A stretch of DNA of 64,000 bases from the NCBI GenBank assembly GCA_902778255.1, contig CACYXD010000018.1, positions 1 through 64,000 on the forward strand, in the 5' to 3' direction. Within the stretch, counting starts at the first letter, position 1. The number at the start of each line of letters is the position of its first letter. The position numbers were made by a program, and so were the translations under genes. Shown piece by piece: positions 6,809 through 15,636 of the stretch. The DNA comes from an uncultured Prevotellaceae bacterium. Its GTDB lineage: Bacteria > Bacteroidota > Bacteroidia > Bacteroidales > Bacteroidaceae. Below the pieces are notes generated by a model. The model was not told where the DNA came from. It worked only from the letters and a program-made list of their open reading frames with translations, and searched no databases.

Positions 6809-8320
6809 ATGCAACAGCAGCAACGGACTTATATTGCCATCGACCTGAAGTCGTTCTATGCTTCAGTGGAGTGCGTGGACAGAGGGCTTGACCCGCTGAC
6901 CACAAACCTCGTCGTGGCTGATATAAGTCGGACAAAGAAAACTATCTGTCTTGCTGTTTCCCCGTCGCTGAAAGCATACGGCATAGGTGGACGCGCGCGA
7001 CTGTTCGAGGTGGTTCAGAGGGTGCGTGATGTCAACAACGAACGCAAAAGAGCTGCAGGATGGAGGATGACAGGGAAATCATACCATGACCCTGACTTGA
7101 AAACACATCCTGACCTTGAACTCGACTATATCGCTGCCCCACCGCGTATGGCTCACTACATGGAGGTGAGTACCAAGGTCTATCAGACCTACCTCAAATA
7201 CATTGCTCCTGAAGATATACATGTCTATAGCATCGATGAGGTTTTCATGGATGTGACAGCCTATCTGCGTACATATAAAATGACTGCTCACGAACTGGCG
7301 ATGAAGATGATCCGTGACGTGCTGACCACTACAGGCATCACGGCAACGGCAGGAATCGGCACAAATATGTATCTATGCAAGGTGGCGATGGATATTGTGG
7401 CTAAGAAGATGCCAGCCGATAAGGACGGTGTACGCATTGCAGAATTGGATGAAATGTCGTATCGACGTGAGCTATGGGATTGTCGCCCTCTGACCAAGTT
7501 CTGGCGTGTCGGACGTGGTATAGCCGAAAAACTAGCAGTCTATGGTATTGATACAATGGGAATGATAGCCCGAATGTCAATACAGAACGAAGGGCTGCTT
7601 TACCGTCTTTTTGGCGTGAATGCGGAACTGCTGATAGACCATGCCTGGGGATGGGAACCATGTACGATGGAGGCCGTGAAGGCCTATCGTCCAGAGACCA
7701 ACTCCTTCAGCAGCGGACAGGTACTGCAGGAGCCTTACACTTTCAAGAAAGCCCGTGTGGTGATACAGGAGATGGCAGAAGGGATGGCACTCGACCTCGT
7801 ATCAAAGCGTCTGCTGACTGACCAGCTGGTGCTGACCGTCGGTTATGATGCAGAATGCTTGACACGTCCTGAAATCCGCGAAAAGTATCATGGTGAAATT
7901 ACCACCAACTACTACGGAAAGGCTGTGCCAAAACATGCTCACGGTACATTCAACTTCGAAAGACCGACATCATCATCGCGGCTCATCATGGATGGGGCAA
8001 CAGAGCTGTTTGACCGCCAGGTAAAACCAGATTTGCTAATCCGAAGGCTGAACCTGACAACAAACCATGTAGTATCAGAGGCATCAGTATTAGCACAGGA
8101 TAGTGCTCCCCAGCAACTTGATATCTTCACCGACTACGAAGCATTAGAGAAGCAATGTCAGGAAGAGCAAGCCAAGCTCGACAAGGAGCGCAGGATGCAG
8201 GAGGCACAGTTGAAAATCAAGAAGCGTTTCGGCAAGAATGCCATCCTCCGAGGTCTGAACTTCGAGGAAGGTGCCACGGCCAAAGAGCGCAACAAACAAA
8301 TAGGAGGACACAAGGCGTAG
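6809..8320 (+). CDS. Y-family DNA polymerase (DinB/UmuC type)
   Basis: 503 residues. The catalytic motifs are present: IAIDLKSFYASVEC near the N-terminus (first metal-binding Asp and the steric-gate region) and VYSIDEVFMDV (~137-147, the SxDE pair). TAGIGTNMYLCKVAMD follows, then a helix-hairpin-helix thumb (FWRVGRGIAEKL) and a little-finger domain. The C-terminal ~60 residues are charged and coiled-coil-like. It performs translesion synthesis. The small protein encoded 28 nt downstream resembles partners of this polymerase type in Clostridia, so the pair may act as a unit and may have been transferred. The start at 6809 is fixed by the promoter just before it. Confidence 0.93.
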   Translation: MQQQQRTYIAIDLKSFYASVECVDRGLDPLTTNLVVADISRTKKTICLAVSPSLKAYGIGGRARLFEVVQRVRDVNNERKRAAGWRMTGKSYHDPDLKTHPDLELDYIAAPPRMAHYMEVSTKVYQTYLKYIAPEDIHVYSIDEVFMDVTAYLRTYKMTAHELAMKMIRDVLTTTGITATAGIGTNMYLCKVAMDIVAKKMPADKDGVRIAELDEMSYRRELWDCRPLTKFWRVGRGIAEKLAVYGIDTMGMIARMSIQNEGLLYRLFGVNAELLIDHAWGWEPCTMEAVKAYRPETNSFSSGQVLQEPYTFKKARVVIQEMAEGMALDLVSKRLLTDQLVLTVGYDAECLTRPEIREKYHGEITTNYYGKAVPKHAHGTFNFERPTSSSRLIMDGATELFDRQVKPDLLIRRLNLTTNHVVSEASVLAQDSAPQQLDIFTDYEALEKQCQEEQAKLDKERRMQEAQLKIKKRFGKNAILRGLNFEEGATAKERNKQIGGHKA

Positions 8321-8348
8321 ACATTTACTATTTGACAATTTACGATTT

Positions 8349-8507
8349 ATGGATAATTACGACGATATCATCAATCTGCCACATTACGAGCCAAAGCGTC
8401 ATCCGAGGATGTCGATGTGGAACCGTGCAGCCCAGTTTGCACCTTTTGCCGCATTAAAAGGCTTTGACGCTGCCATTCAAGAATCAAACCGTTTGACGGA
8501 AGAATGA
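8349..8507 (+). CDS. Small polymerase-associated protein (YolD-like type)
   Basis: 52 residues. The segment HPRMSMWNRAAQFAPFAAL followed by KGFDAAIQE matches, from memory, short proteins encoded next to Y-family polymerases in Clostridia and other Firmicutes, often labelled YolD-like or hypothetical. The protein is short, with one conserved block and no membrane segment or signal peptide. It is 28 nt downstream of the polymerase and probably cotranscribed. It is likely a modulator or accessory factor of that enzyme, but its action is unknown. Confidence 0.7.
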   Translation: MDNYDDIINLPHYEPKRHPRMSMWNRAAQFAPFAALKGFDAAIQESNRLTEE

Positions 8508-8550
8508 ATACAACTTAGAATGATTATAAATATCACCATAAATAAGTAAG

Positions 8551-9333
8551 ATGACAACAACATTGATCATAGGATTATTAATTCCACTGCTGGGCACGAT
8601 GCTTGGCTCAGCTTTCGTATTCTTCATGCGTGACGAGATGTCGGCACGACTGCAGAAATCGCTATTGGGTTTTGCGTCAGGCGTGATGGTGGCGGCATCG
8701 GTATGGTCGCTGTTGATTCCTGCGATGGAGATGGAAGCAGATAGCGGCAGGTGGGCTGTTATGCCTGCGGCTGTAGGATTCCTGTTAGGCATGGGATTCC
8801 TGTTGTTCATCGATGAACTGACGCCGCACTTGCATATCGGTACAGACAAACCCGAAGGTATGCGTTCACATTTGTCAAAGACCGCGATGCTCGCCCTCGC
8901 TGTGACTATCCACAACCTGCCAGAAGGAATGGCTGTTGGCGTGGTTTTCGCAGGAGCTGATAGCGGAGCAACGAACATTTCTCTTGCCAGCGCCGTCGCT
9001 GTATCATTGGGTATCGCCATTCAGAACATCCCTGAAGGAGCCATCATCTCCATGCCTATGCGAGCCGCAGGTAACAGTCGTTGGCGTTCGTTTCTCATCG
9101 GCTCACTGAGCGGAGCCGTAGAACCTGTCGGAGCCGTTACAGTCCTGCTGTTGGCTTCACTTCTGATGCCTGCCCTACCCTACCTACTTGCCTTTGCCTC
9201 AGGCGCCATGTTCTACGTCGTTGTCGAGGAACTCATTCCCGAAGCCTCCAGCGGTCAGCACTCTAACCTCAGCACCATTGGCTTTGCCATTGGTTTCGTC
9301 CTGATGATGGTACTCGATGTGGTAATGGGATAA
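8551..9333 (+). CDS. ZIP family metal transporter
   Basis: 260 residues with about eight predicted membrane helices. The signature helices HNLPEGMAVGVVFAGA (~134-149) and IAIQNIPEGAIISMPM (~174-189) carry the paired H/N-x-x-P-E-G metal-binding motifs of ZupT/GufA-type ZIP proteins. A histidine-containing loop (ELTPHLHIGTDKPEG) precedes the first. It probably imports divalent zinc, iron or manganese across the inner membrane. It follows the polymerase-associated gene by 43 nt in the same direction, though a functional link is not evident. Confidence 0.9.
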   Translation: MTTTLIIGLLIPLLGTMLGSAFVFFMRDEMSARLQKSLLGFASGVMVAASVWSLLIPAMEMEADSGRWAVMPAAVGFLLGMGFLLFIDELTPHLHIGTDKPEGMRSHLSKTAMLALAVTIHNLPEGMAVGVVFAGADSGATNISLASAVAVSLGIAIQNIPEGAIISMPMRAAGNSRWRSFLIGSLSGAVEPVGAVTVLLLASLLMPALPYLLAFASGAMFYVVVEELIPEASSGQHSNLSTIGFAIGFVLMMVLDVVMG

Positions 9334-9555
9334 ACTTCACTAGTTTCACGTTGATTTTTTAGGTTCTCGTGGTTCGCGGCTTAGGATCTCGTGGTTCGCG
9401 GGCCTCGAACCCCTACATCCTCCCCCGTTTACCCCTACATCCTTCCTCGCGAAGGTATCTATCTGATGCACCATGATTACGTTTGCAAAGGTACAACATT
9501 GCCATTGCGGTTCACGAATGTTTTTGGAAAAAAAATTGGAAAAAATTGTGCGGTC
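9334..9555. other. Gene-free stretch with small tandem duplications
   Basis: TCTCGTGGTTCGCGG occurs at 9365-9379 and 9387-9401 (22-bp period), and ACCCCTACATCCT recurs near 9409 and 9430 (21-bp period). At 9478-9495 a promoter-like TACGTTTG on plus and TACCTTTG on minus overlap back to back. No convincing gene follows either; the ORFs here show no family resemblance. Confidence 0.5.
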
Positions 9556-9607
9556 TGTCTTACCCTGAAAAACGTTGAATCAAAACAATGTTTTTCAGGG
9601 TAAGACA
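9556..9607 (+). terminator. Very long hairpin, likely terminator
   Basis: A 22-nt arm (9556-9577) is complementary to 9586-9607 with a single G-U pair and an 8-nt loop. AACTTTTTTATC follows, so it can act as an intrinsic terminator for the ZIP gene read-through. The stem is longer than the other terminators in the window, so a mobile-element remnant is an alternative. Confidence 0.6.
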
Positions 9608-9669
9608 AACTTTTTTATCTTTCCTAAATTTTATTGTCTCTGTATTCGAGAACCGCAATGGATATGTTG

Positions 9670-9741
9670 TATCTTTGCAATGTCAAACAACTCAAAATTA
9701 TGATGTGTTCTTGTTGATTTTAGTTTTTTATTGTATATTTG
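9670..9741 (+). promoter_or_regulatory. Two tandem promoter boxes before the TIGR04076-like gene
   Basis: TATCTTTG at 9670-9677 and TATATTTG at 9734-9741 both match TAnnTTTG. The second has a TTGTTG about 17 nt upstream and lies 32 nt before the ATG at 9774, so it is the likelier start site. Confidence 0.55.
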
Positions 9742-9773
9742 CAGCAGAAATAATAGAACCCATACGATGGAGT

Positions 9774-10073
9774 ATGAATAAAGTTAGAATCACAGCCATC
9801 CGCCAGACGGTCTATGAGGACTTGATGGCGAAATACGAGAACCCCATTGAGCACACCTGCGATGTCAGGGAGGACCAGCAATGGATTTCCATCGACGGCC
9901 AGCAGCCTGAAGGGCTGTGTCCCTCGGCATGGAGCTCTATGCGTGAGTTCGTGGAGTCGCTGGCACGAGGCGAGGGCAACTTCTACGACGGATGGATGAA
10001 AAACCCAATGAGTGCGATGATCAGCTGTAACGACGGTTTCCGTCCGTTCAGTTTCTACATCGAGGTGATATAA
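9774..10073 (+). CDS. TIGR04076 family small protein
   Basis: 99 residues beginning MNKVRITAIRQTVYE. The pattern QPEGLCPSAWSSM, then a glycine-containing FYDGWMK and the ending ISCNDGFRPFSFYIEVI fits the uncharacterised TIGR04076 family of about 90-100 residues, with conserved cysteines, an Asp-Gly and an Arg-Pro. No signal peptide or membrane helix. The promoter at 9734 excludes the longer upstream frame. Its function is unknown and it stands alone before glmS. Confidence 0.8.
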   Translation: MNKVRITAIRQTVYEDLMAKYENPIEHTCDVREDQQWISIDGQQPEGLCPSAWSSMREFVESLARGEGNFYDGWMKNPMSAMISCNDGFRPFSFYIEVI

Positions 10074-10163
10074 CATACAACTTCGTGGATATTCTATAGG
10101 AGATTTTTTCTACCTGAAGTAATAATTTCTTTTCGATTCTTGCATATTTTTTTCATTATTTCG

Positions 10164-10171
10164 TACCTTTG
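10164..10171 (+). promoter_or_regulatory. Promoter -7 box (TACCTTTG) of glmS-panE
   Basis: TTG at 10140-10142 could be the -33 element. The leader is about 40 nt, too short for a glmS ribozyme, and none is visible. Confidence 0.75.
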
Positions 10172-10213
10172 CACCCGAAAAAATCATACAAACGATAACA
10201 AAACTAAACGACA

Positions 10214-12058
10214 ATGTGCGGAATAGTAGGCTACATCGGTAAGCAAGAGGCTTATCCGATATTAATCAAGGGGCTGCGCCGACTGGAATATCGCGGCTAC
10301 GACTCTGCTGGCGTGGCGCTGATTAGCAGTAATGGCAAACTGAATGTTTACAAGGCAAAAGGAAAGGTAGACAACCTGACAGAATACTGTGCGGATAAAG
10401 ACGTGACGGGCAGCATAGGCATTGCCCACACACGATGGGCCACCCACGGTGAACCCTCGGCACGCAACGCCCACCCCCACTACTCGCAGAGCCGCAATCT
10501 GGCCATCATCCACAACGGCATCATTGAAAACTATGCCGACATCAAGGCCAAGCTCATGGCGAAGGGTGTAGAGTTCAAGAGCGACACCGACACCGAAGTG
10601 CTGGTACAACTGATCGAATATATCATGGTGAAGAAACACCTGTCGCTGCTCGAGGCTGTGCAGGTGGCCTTGTATCAGGTCATCGGTGCCTATGCCATTG
10701 CCATTGTCGACAAGCGCGATCCACAGCAGATCATTGCTGCCCGCAAGCAGAGTCCGCTGGTAGTGGGTATCGGCAAGGATGAGTTCTTCATTGGTTCCGA
10801 TGCCAGTCCTATCATCGAATACACCGATAAGGTGGTGTATCTGGAAGATGGCAATATTGCTGTGATTCGTCTGGATGCTGAGATGAAAATCATGAGTATC
10901 CTGGGGGAAGAGCAAGAGCTGAAGATTAAGAAAGTGGACATAGACCTGGGACAGATAGAGAAAGGCGGCTACGACCACTTCATGCTGAAAGAGATCTTTG
11001 AACAGCCGGAATGCCTGACCAACTGTATGCGCGGACGCATCAACGTGGAAGGCAACCACGTCACGCTGTCGGCACTCATCGACTACCGCCGTCAGCTGCT
11101 CGAGGCCAAGCGCATCGTCATCGTAGCCTGCGGTACCTCATGGCACGCCGGTCTCATTGGCAAACAATTGGTGGAGAATTTCTGCCGCATACCGTGCGAA
11201 GTGGAGTATGCCTCGGAGTTCCGCTACCGCAATCCCGTAGTAGGAAAAGGCGACGTGGTGATAGCCATCTCGCAGAGCGGCGAGACCGCCGACACGCTGG
11301 CTGCTATCCAACAGGCCAAGGAGAAGGGAGCATTCATTTATGGTATTTGCAATGCCATCGGTTCATCAATACCCCGCGCCACCGATACGGGTACTTATAT
11401 CCACGTAGGACCAGAAATTGGTGTGGCTTCCACCAAAGCCTTTACTGGTCAGGTCACCGTGCTCACCATGTTTGCGCTGGCACTGGGTGAGGCCAAGGGA
11501 ACGATAAACAGGGAGACATACCTGGAGGTAACAAGCGAACTGAACCGTATTCCAGAGATCATCAAAGAAGTGCTGACCACAAACGACAAGGTGCGCAATC
11601 TTGCACGTACTTTTACCTATGCACATAATTTCCTTTACTTAGGACGCGGATTCTCGTATCCCGTAGCACTAGAGGGTGCGCTGAAACTCAAGGAAATATC
11701 ATATATCCACGCCGAGGGCTACCCCGCTGCCGAAATGAAACACGGTCCTATTGCCCTGATTGACTCGGATATGCCTGTAGTGGTCATTGCTACCCATAAC
11801 GCGATGTACGAAAAGGTGCTCTCAAACATCCAAGAGATCAAGGCCCGCCAGGGACGCGTTATCGCACTGGTATCGAAGGGTGACGACACAATCGCAAAAA
11901 TTGCCGATGAGGTGATAGAGTTGCCAGACGTGATAGAATGCCTGGAGCCACTGGTGGCTACCATCCCCCTGCAGCTGTTGGCCTATCATGTAGCCGTATG
12001 CAAGGGTAAGAACGTAGATCAGCCACGCAACTTGGCAAAATCAGTAACAGTAGAATGA
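10214..12058 (+). CDS. glmS: Glutamine-fructose-6-phosphate aminotransferase
   Basis: 614 residues, full length. Cys2 of MCGIVGYIG is the N-terminal nucleophile of the class II glutaminase domain (residues ~2-225, with HTRWATHG and HNGIIENY). Two SIS sugar-isomerase domains follow (~290-420 with CGTSWHAG and SQSGETADT; ~455-600 with LGRGFSYP and the catalytic HGP/E region AEMKHGPIAL). The C-terminus QPRNLAKSVTVE is the standard end. It makes glucosamine-6-phosphate, the first step to UDP-GlcNAc for peptidoglycan and lipid A. The last base pairs overlap the start of panE (ATGA). Confidence 0.98.
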   Translation: MCGIVGYIGKQEAYPILIKGLRRLEYRGYDSAGVALISSNGKLNVYKAKGKVDNLTEYCADKDVTGSIGIAHTRWATHGEPSARNAHPHYSQSRNLAIIHNGIIENYADIKAKLMAKGVEFKSDTDTEVLVQLIEYIMVKKHLSLLEAVQVALYQVIGAYAIAIVDKRDPQQIIAARKQSPLVVGIGKDEFFIGSDASPIIEYTDKVVYLEDGNIAVIRLDAEMKIMSILGEEQELKIKKVDIDLGQIEKGGYDHFMLKEIFEQPECLTNCMRGRINVEGNHVTLSALIDYRRQLLEAKRIVIVACGTSWHAGLIGKQLVENFCRIPCEVEYASEFRYRNPVVGKGDVVIAISQSGETADTLAAIQQAKEKGAFIYGICNAIGSSIPRATDTGTYIHVGPEIGVASTKAFTGQVTVLTMFALALGEAKGTINRETYLEVTSELNRIPEIIKEVLTTNDKVRNLARTFTYAHNFLYLGRGFSYPVALEGALKLKEISYIHAEGYPAAEMKHGPIALIDSDMPVVVIATHNAMYEKVLSNIQEIKARQGRVIALVSKGDDTIAKIADEVIELPDVIECLEPLVATIPLQLLAYHVAVCKGKNVDQPRNLAKSVTVE

Positions 12059-12981
12059 GGTACGCAGTCATAGGGACAGGCGGCATAGGCGGATACTATG
12101 GTGCCAAACTGGCAAAGAGCGGAAAAGAGGTGCACTTCCTGCTACGCAGTGCATACGAACAAGTGAAGGAGCACGGCCTGCAGGTTGACTCTTGCGACGG
12201 TTCGTTCTGTCTGCCTCATGTCAATGCCTACAACAACACGGCCGACATGCCCAAGGCCGATGTAGTGTTGGTGTGTCTGAAGACGACAAATAACTACAAA
12301 CTTAGCGAGATGCTGCCCCCCCTATTGAAGGATGACACGGTGGTGGTAATGATACAAAACGGCATCGGTGTGGAGCAAGATGTGGAGCGGATGTTGCCAG
12401 GCATCCAACTGGTGGCCGGACTGGCTTTTATCTGCACGGCAATGACAGAGCCGGGACGCGTGAACCATCAGTGCTATGGCAGCATCAACTTCGGCAACTA
12501 CTCGTGTCGTGATCAAGAGCGTTTCAGCCAACTGGTTACAGACTTCACCGTAGCAGGCATCCAGACAGGCATCGTGGAATATCAAGAGGCACGCTGGCGT
12601 AAGGCCGTATGGAATATGCCGTTCAACGGGATGACCGTAGCACTGAACACACAGACCGACCTTCTGCTCAAGACCCCCTCGACACGAGCCCTGATACGCG
12701 AGCAGATGATGGAGGTTGTCAGCACAGCCAATGCATTGGGCGTCAAGGGAATAGACGAATCATTTATTGACAAGATGATACAGATGACCGATGAGATGAC
12801 CCCCTACTCGCCTTCCATGAAACTGGACTTCGACTTCCATCGACAGATGGAAATAGAATACCTCTACACCAAACCTATTGCCATAGCTCATGAGGCAGGG
12901 CTTAGGATGCCAAAACTGGAAATGCTGGAGGCAGAACTAAGATTTATAGAAGAAAACAATAAAGGCTACGAAAATTCGTAG
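12055..12981 (+). CDS. panE: 2-dehydropantoate 2-reductase
   Basis: 308 residues. The N-terminal NADPH-binding motif is GTGGIGGYYGAKLA (~7-20), followed by VLVCLKTTNN and QNGIGVE of the ketopantoate reductase family. The active-site lysine lies in RWRKAVWNMPFNGMT (~180-194), and the C-terminal helical domain carries the usual YSPSMKLDFD region. It reduces ketopantoate to pantoate in pantothenate and CoA synthesis. The ATG overlaps the glmS stop, so the two are translationally coupled, an unrelated pairing. The stop codon sits inside the terminator hairpin. Confidence 0.93.
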   Translation: MRYAVIGTGGIGGYYGAKLAKSGKEVHFLLRSAYEQVKEHGLQVDSCDGSFCLPHVNAYNNTADMPKADVVLVCLKTTNNYKLSEMLPPLLKDDTVVVMIQNGIGVEQDVERMLPGIQLVAGLAFICTAMTEPGRVNHQCYGSINFGNYSCRDQERFSQLVTDFTVAGIQTGIVEYQEARWRKAVWNMPFNGMTVALNTQTDLLLKTPSTRALIREQMMEVVSTANALGVKGIDESFIDKMIQMTDEMTPYSPSMKLDFDFHRQMEIEYLYTKPIAIAHEAGLRMPKLEMLEAELRFIEENNKGYENS

Positions 12982-12983
12982 CC
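12964..12983 (+). terminator. Terminator overlapping the panE stop codon
   Basis: GGCTACGAA (12964-12972) pairs with TTCGTAGCC (12975-12983), followed by a T-rich tail (TTTGCTTTTCTTTT). The panE stop TAG at 12979-12981 is part of the stem. Confidence 0.7.
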
Positions 12984-13006
12984 TTTGCTTTTCTTTTATT
13001 ACTTGC

Positions 13007-13420
13007 TTAGAAGGGCAGATCATCAGCAGTGCCCTCACCAGCTGGTTCCTGAGCGGGAGGGAAAGGTGCCGTTGCAGCATCAGAAGCTGCGGGGGCTGCA
13101 CCCTGCTGAGACGGGAACGGCGTAGCAGCAGGCACCGTGCCGGCCACCTGACCGCGAATAATATTATAAGCACGAATCTCGTTGAACCAACGACCATTAT
13201 ACTCGTGAGCGTCGATATCAAACTGAACGGTGATTTCCTCGCCAGCCTGAATATTTGACTGCTTGATGCGGTCCTCGCCAAACAAGCGGAACAACATCTT
13301 ACGAGGGTACTGACCCGGTACCTCAATTACATATTCCTGACTCATCCAAGGGTTACCTGTACGGGCTGACACACCGCTGTTTGCCGGAAGAATGGCAATG
13401 ACTTTTCCTGTTAAATCCAT
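13007..13420 (-). CDS. DUF3127 protein with SSB-like acidic tail
   Basis: 137 residues. Residues ~1-95 match DUF3127, a Bacteroidota family with an OB-fold-like pattern (GKVIAILPANSG, QEYVIEVPGQYPRKMLFRLFG, ITVQFDIDAHEYNGRWFNEIRAYNI split by loops). A Pro/Ala/Gln-rich linker follows, and the protein ends in ADDLPF. That tip resembles the acidic C-terminal tip with which SSB binds replication partners. It may be an SSB paralogue that binds DNA and recruits partners, but DNA binding is not shown. It is divergent from dnaN, whose promoter lies ~120 nt away. Confidence 0.85.
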   Translation of the reverse strand: MDLTGKVIAILPANSGVSARTGNPWMSQEYVIEVPGQYPRKMLFRLFGEDRIKQSNIQAGEEITVQFDIDAHEYNGRWFNEIRAYNIIRGQVAGTVPAATPFPSQQGAAPAASDAATAPFPPAQEPAGEGTADDLPF

Positions 13421-13536
13421 ATCTATTAATTGTTACTTTTATTTGTATTTTCACGAAATCGCTTGCGAAATTACTAAAATAGTTTGAAAACAAGCAATTT
13501 TTTTGCAAATATTTTGCCAATCAAGCGTTTTTTTTG

Positions 13537-13544
13537 TATTTTTG
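13537..13544 (+). promoter_or_regulatory. Promoter -7 box (TATTTTTG) of the dnaN operon
   Basis: TAnnTTTG match 37 nt before the dnaN ATG, excluding the TTG start at 13534 in the same frame. Confidence 0.6.
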
Positions 13545-13581
13545 TAGGCCGAATCGAATAATAATAAATAAGTACATAGAT

Positions 13582-14706
13582 ATGAGATTTATAGTATCAA
13601 GCACCGCACTGAGCAACCGGTTGGTGGCTCTGGCAAGAGTTATTAACAGCAAGAACTCATTACCCATCCTTGGTGACTTCCTGTTTGAGGTGGTCGACGG
13701 CAAACTAAACCTCACCGCATCTGACAGTGAGGTGATGATGAAAACCTCGCTCGACCTGACAGAGAACGATGGTAACGGACGTTTCTGCGTGGGCAGCCAC
13801 GACCTGCTGGAAGCCGTCAAGGGCATCTCAGAGCAGCCTATCACCGTAGACGTGAATCAGAACGACAACATTGCCAAAATCAGCTATCAGAACGGTATGT
13901 TCTCGCTGCCCGTAGAAAATGCCGACGAGTTCCCACAGCCACAGCAGATTAGCGACGGTGCCACCACCATTAATATCGCTACCGACATACTGGCCGACAA
14001 TATCAACCGCTCCATCTTCGCCACCGCTCAGGATGAGCTGCGCCCCGTGATGAACGGTATCTACTTCGACCTGACCGCCGAGTATCTGGCCATCGTGGCC
14101 AGTGACGGTCATAAGCTGGTACGCAACAAGGTGCTCAACATCCACAGCGATCAGCCCGCCTCATTCATCCTGCCCAAAAAGCCCGCCTCACTGCTGAAGG
14201 GCGTACTGGGCAAACAGGGTGGTGACGTGGTGATTCGCTTCGACGAGCGCAATGCTGAGATTAACTTCGAGGACGGCATCATCATCTGCCGACTGATTGA
14301 AGGCCGTTTCCCCAACTACAACTCCGTGATTCCACAGAACAACCCCAACCAGCTCACCGTAGATCGTCAGGGGCTACTGGCAGCACTGCGCCGCGTACAG
14401 CCATTCTCCAACGACTCAAGCAACCTGATTCGCTTCCACGTGGAGAACGGCACACTGCAGCTCGATGCCGAGGACTACGACTTCTCTAAGACTGCTACCG
14501 AGAAGATGATGTGCGACTACAACGGTATGCCTATGAGCATCGGTTTCAAGGGCTCTTCATTCATCGAGATACTGAGCAACTTCGACTGCGAACAGGTCAT
14601 CATCCAGTTGGCCGATCCCAGTCGTGCCGGTCTGGTACTGCCTTCAGAGCAGCCTGAGAATCAGGATGTGCTCATGCTCATGATGCCAATGCTAATTAAT
14701 GACTAA
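13582..14706 (+). CDS. dnaN: DNA polymerase III beta subunit (sliding clamp)
   Basis: 374 residues, the normal length, from ATG 13582 (MRFIVSSTALSNRL). Three clamp domains are recognisable: the first has NSLPILGDFLFE, the second has RSIFATAQDELRPVMNGIYF, and the third has GFKGSSFIEILSNF and the ending LMLMMPMLI that forms the partner-binding region. The clamp encircles DNA and tethers the replicase and repair proteins. It heads a plus-strand run with an exonuclease, coaBC and an RNA methyltransferase and is divergent from the SSB-tailed DUF3127 gene. Confidence 0.97.
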   Translation: MRFIVSSTALSNRLVALARVINSKNSLPILGDFLFEVVDGKLNLTASDSEVMMKTSLDLTENDGNGRFCVGSHDLLEAVKGISEQPITVDVNQNDNIAKISYQNGMFSLPVENADEFPQPQQISDGATTINIATDILADNINRSIFATAQDELRPVMNGIYFDLTAEYLAIVASDGHKLVRNKVLNIHSDQPASFILPKKPASLLKGVLGKQGGDVVIRFDERNAEINFEDGIIICRLIEGRFPNYNSVIPQNNPNQLTVDRQGLLAALRRVQPFSNDSSNLIRFHVENGTLQLDAEDYDFSKTATEKMMCDYNGMPMSIGFKGSSFIEILSNFDCEQVIIQLADPSRAGLVLPSEQPENQDVLMLMMPMLIND

Positions 14707-14752
14707 TTCAGAGTTTCTTGTTTAAAGCTTACAGTTTGCGATTTGATATTTC

Positions 14753-15619
14753 ATGAAACTGAATCTAAATAAGCCACTGGTCGTCTTCGATTTGGAGACG
14801 ACCGGTCTTGATATTGTAAAAGACCGTATCATCCAGATATCATTTATCAAGGTGATGCCAGATGGCAAGGAGGAGCGCGGCAATTACATCATCAATCCGG
14901 AATGCTATATACTGCCTGTCATCACTGAGTTGACAGGCATCTCCAACGAGGATGTCAAGGACAAACCTACCTTTAAGCAACTGGCCAAGACACTGGAGGA
15001 GAAATTCACTGGATGCGACTTTGCCGGCTTCAACTCCAATCATTTCGACATTCCACTGCTGGCAGAGGAGTTCCTACGTGCCGGCATTGACTTCGACTTC
15101 TCGAAATGCAGACTCATCGATGCACAGACCATCTTCCATAAGATGGAGCGCCGCAATCTGGCTGCCGCCTATAAGTTCTATTGCGGCCACAAGATGGAGG
15201 AAGACTTCGAGGCTCACCGCGCTGACCAAGATACAGAGGCCACCTATAGGGTGCTGATGGGCGAATTGGACTATTATACAGAAGAGAAACAGCGCGCACT
15301 GGGCGAAGAACCGGAAGGTCGCGTCTTACAGAATGACATGGACTGTCTGGCAGAATTTTCAAAGACCAACAAGAACGTAGACTTTGCCGGACGTATCGTA
15401 TGGGGCGAGGCCAAGGATGCCAAAGGTAACACCATCGTGGATAAGGAAGGCAATCCTGTGATGGTGGAATACTTCAACTTTGGTAAGCACAAGGGGAAAA
15501 CCGTGGCTGAGGTGCTGCGCATCGACCAGGGTTACTATGCTTGGATTATGGGCGGTGATTTCACCTACAATACGAAACAGGTGCTGACGAGAATTCGTTT
15601 GCGCGAGGCACAGAAATAA
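14753..15619 (+). CDS. DnaQ-like 3'-5' exonuclease with DUF3820 domain
   Basis: 288 residues. The DEDDh exonuclease residues are visible: FDLETTG (~12-18), the middle Asp in FNSNHFDIPLL (~93-103) and HRADQDTEAT (~155-164). The C-terminal part (EYFNFGKHKGKTVAEVL, then GYYAWIMGGDF) matches the short DUF3820 module often attached to such exonucleases. It probably proofreads for the replicase or trims DNA ends, which suits its place 46 nt behind dnaN. It could alternatively be an RNase T-like enzyme. Confidence 0.88.
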   Translation: MKLNLNKPLVVFDLETTGLDIVKDRIIQISFIKVMPDGKEERGNYIINPECYILPVITELTGISNEDVKDKPTFKQLAKTLEEKFTGCDFAGFNSNHFDIPLLAEEFLRAGIDFDFSKCRLIDAQTIFHKMERRNLAAAYKFYCGHKMEEDFEAHRADQDTEATYRVLMGELDYYTEEKQRALGEEPEGRVLQNDMDCLAEFSKTNKNVDFAGRIVWGEAKDAKGNTIVDKEGNPVMVEYFNFGKHKGKTVAEVLRIDQGYYAWIMGGDFTYNTKQVLTRIRLREAQK

Positions 15620-15636
15620 TTCTTAATGCATCATAC

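Noticed and set aside
9391-9603. 70-codon ORF in the gene-free stretch after the ZIP gene
   Set aside because: It runs through tandem duplications and a hairpin arm, and has no family resemblance.
10172-10213. glmS ribozyme before glmS
   Set aside because: The leader is only about 40 nt and shows no ribozyme core.
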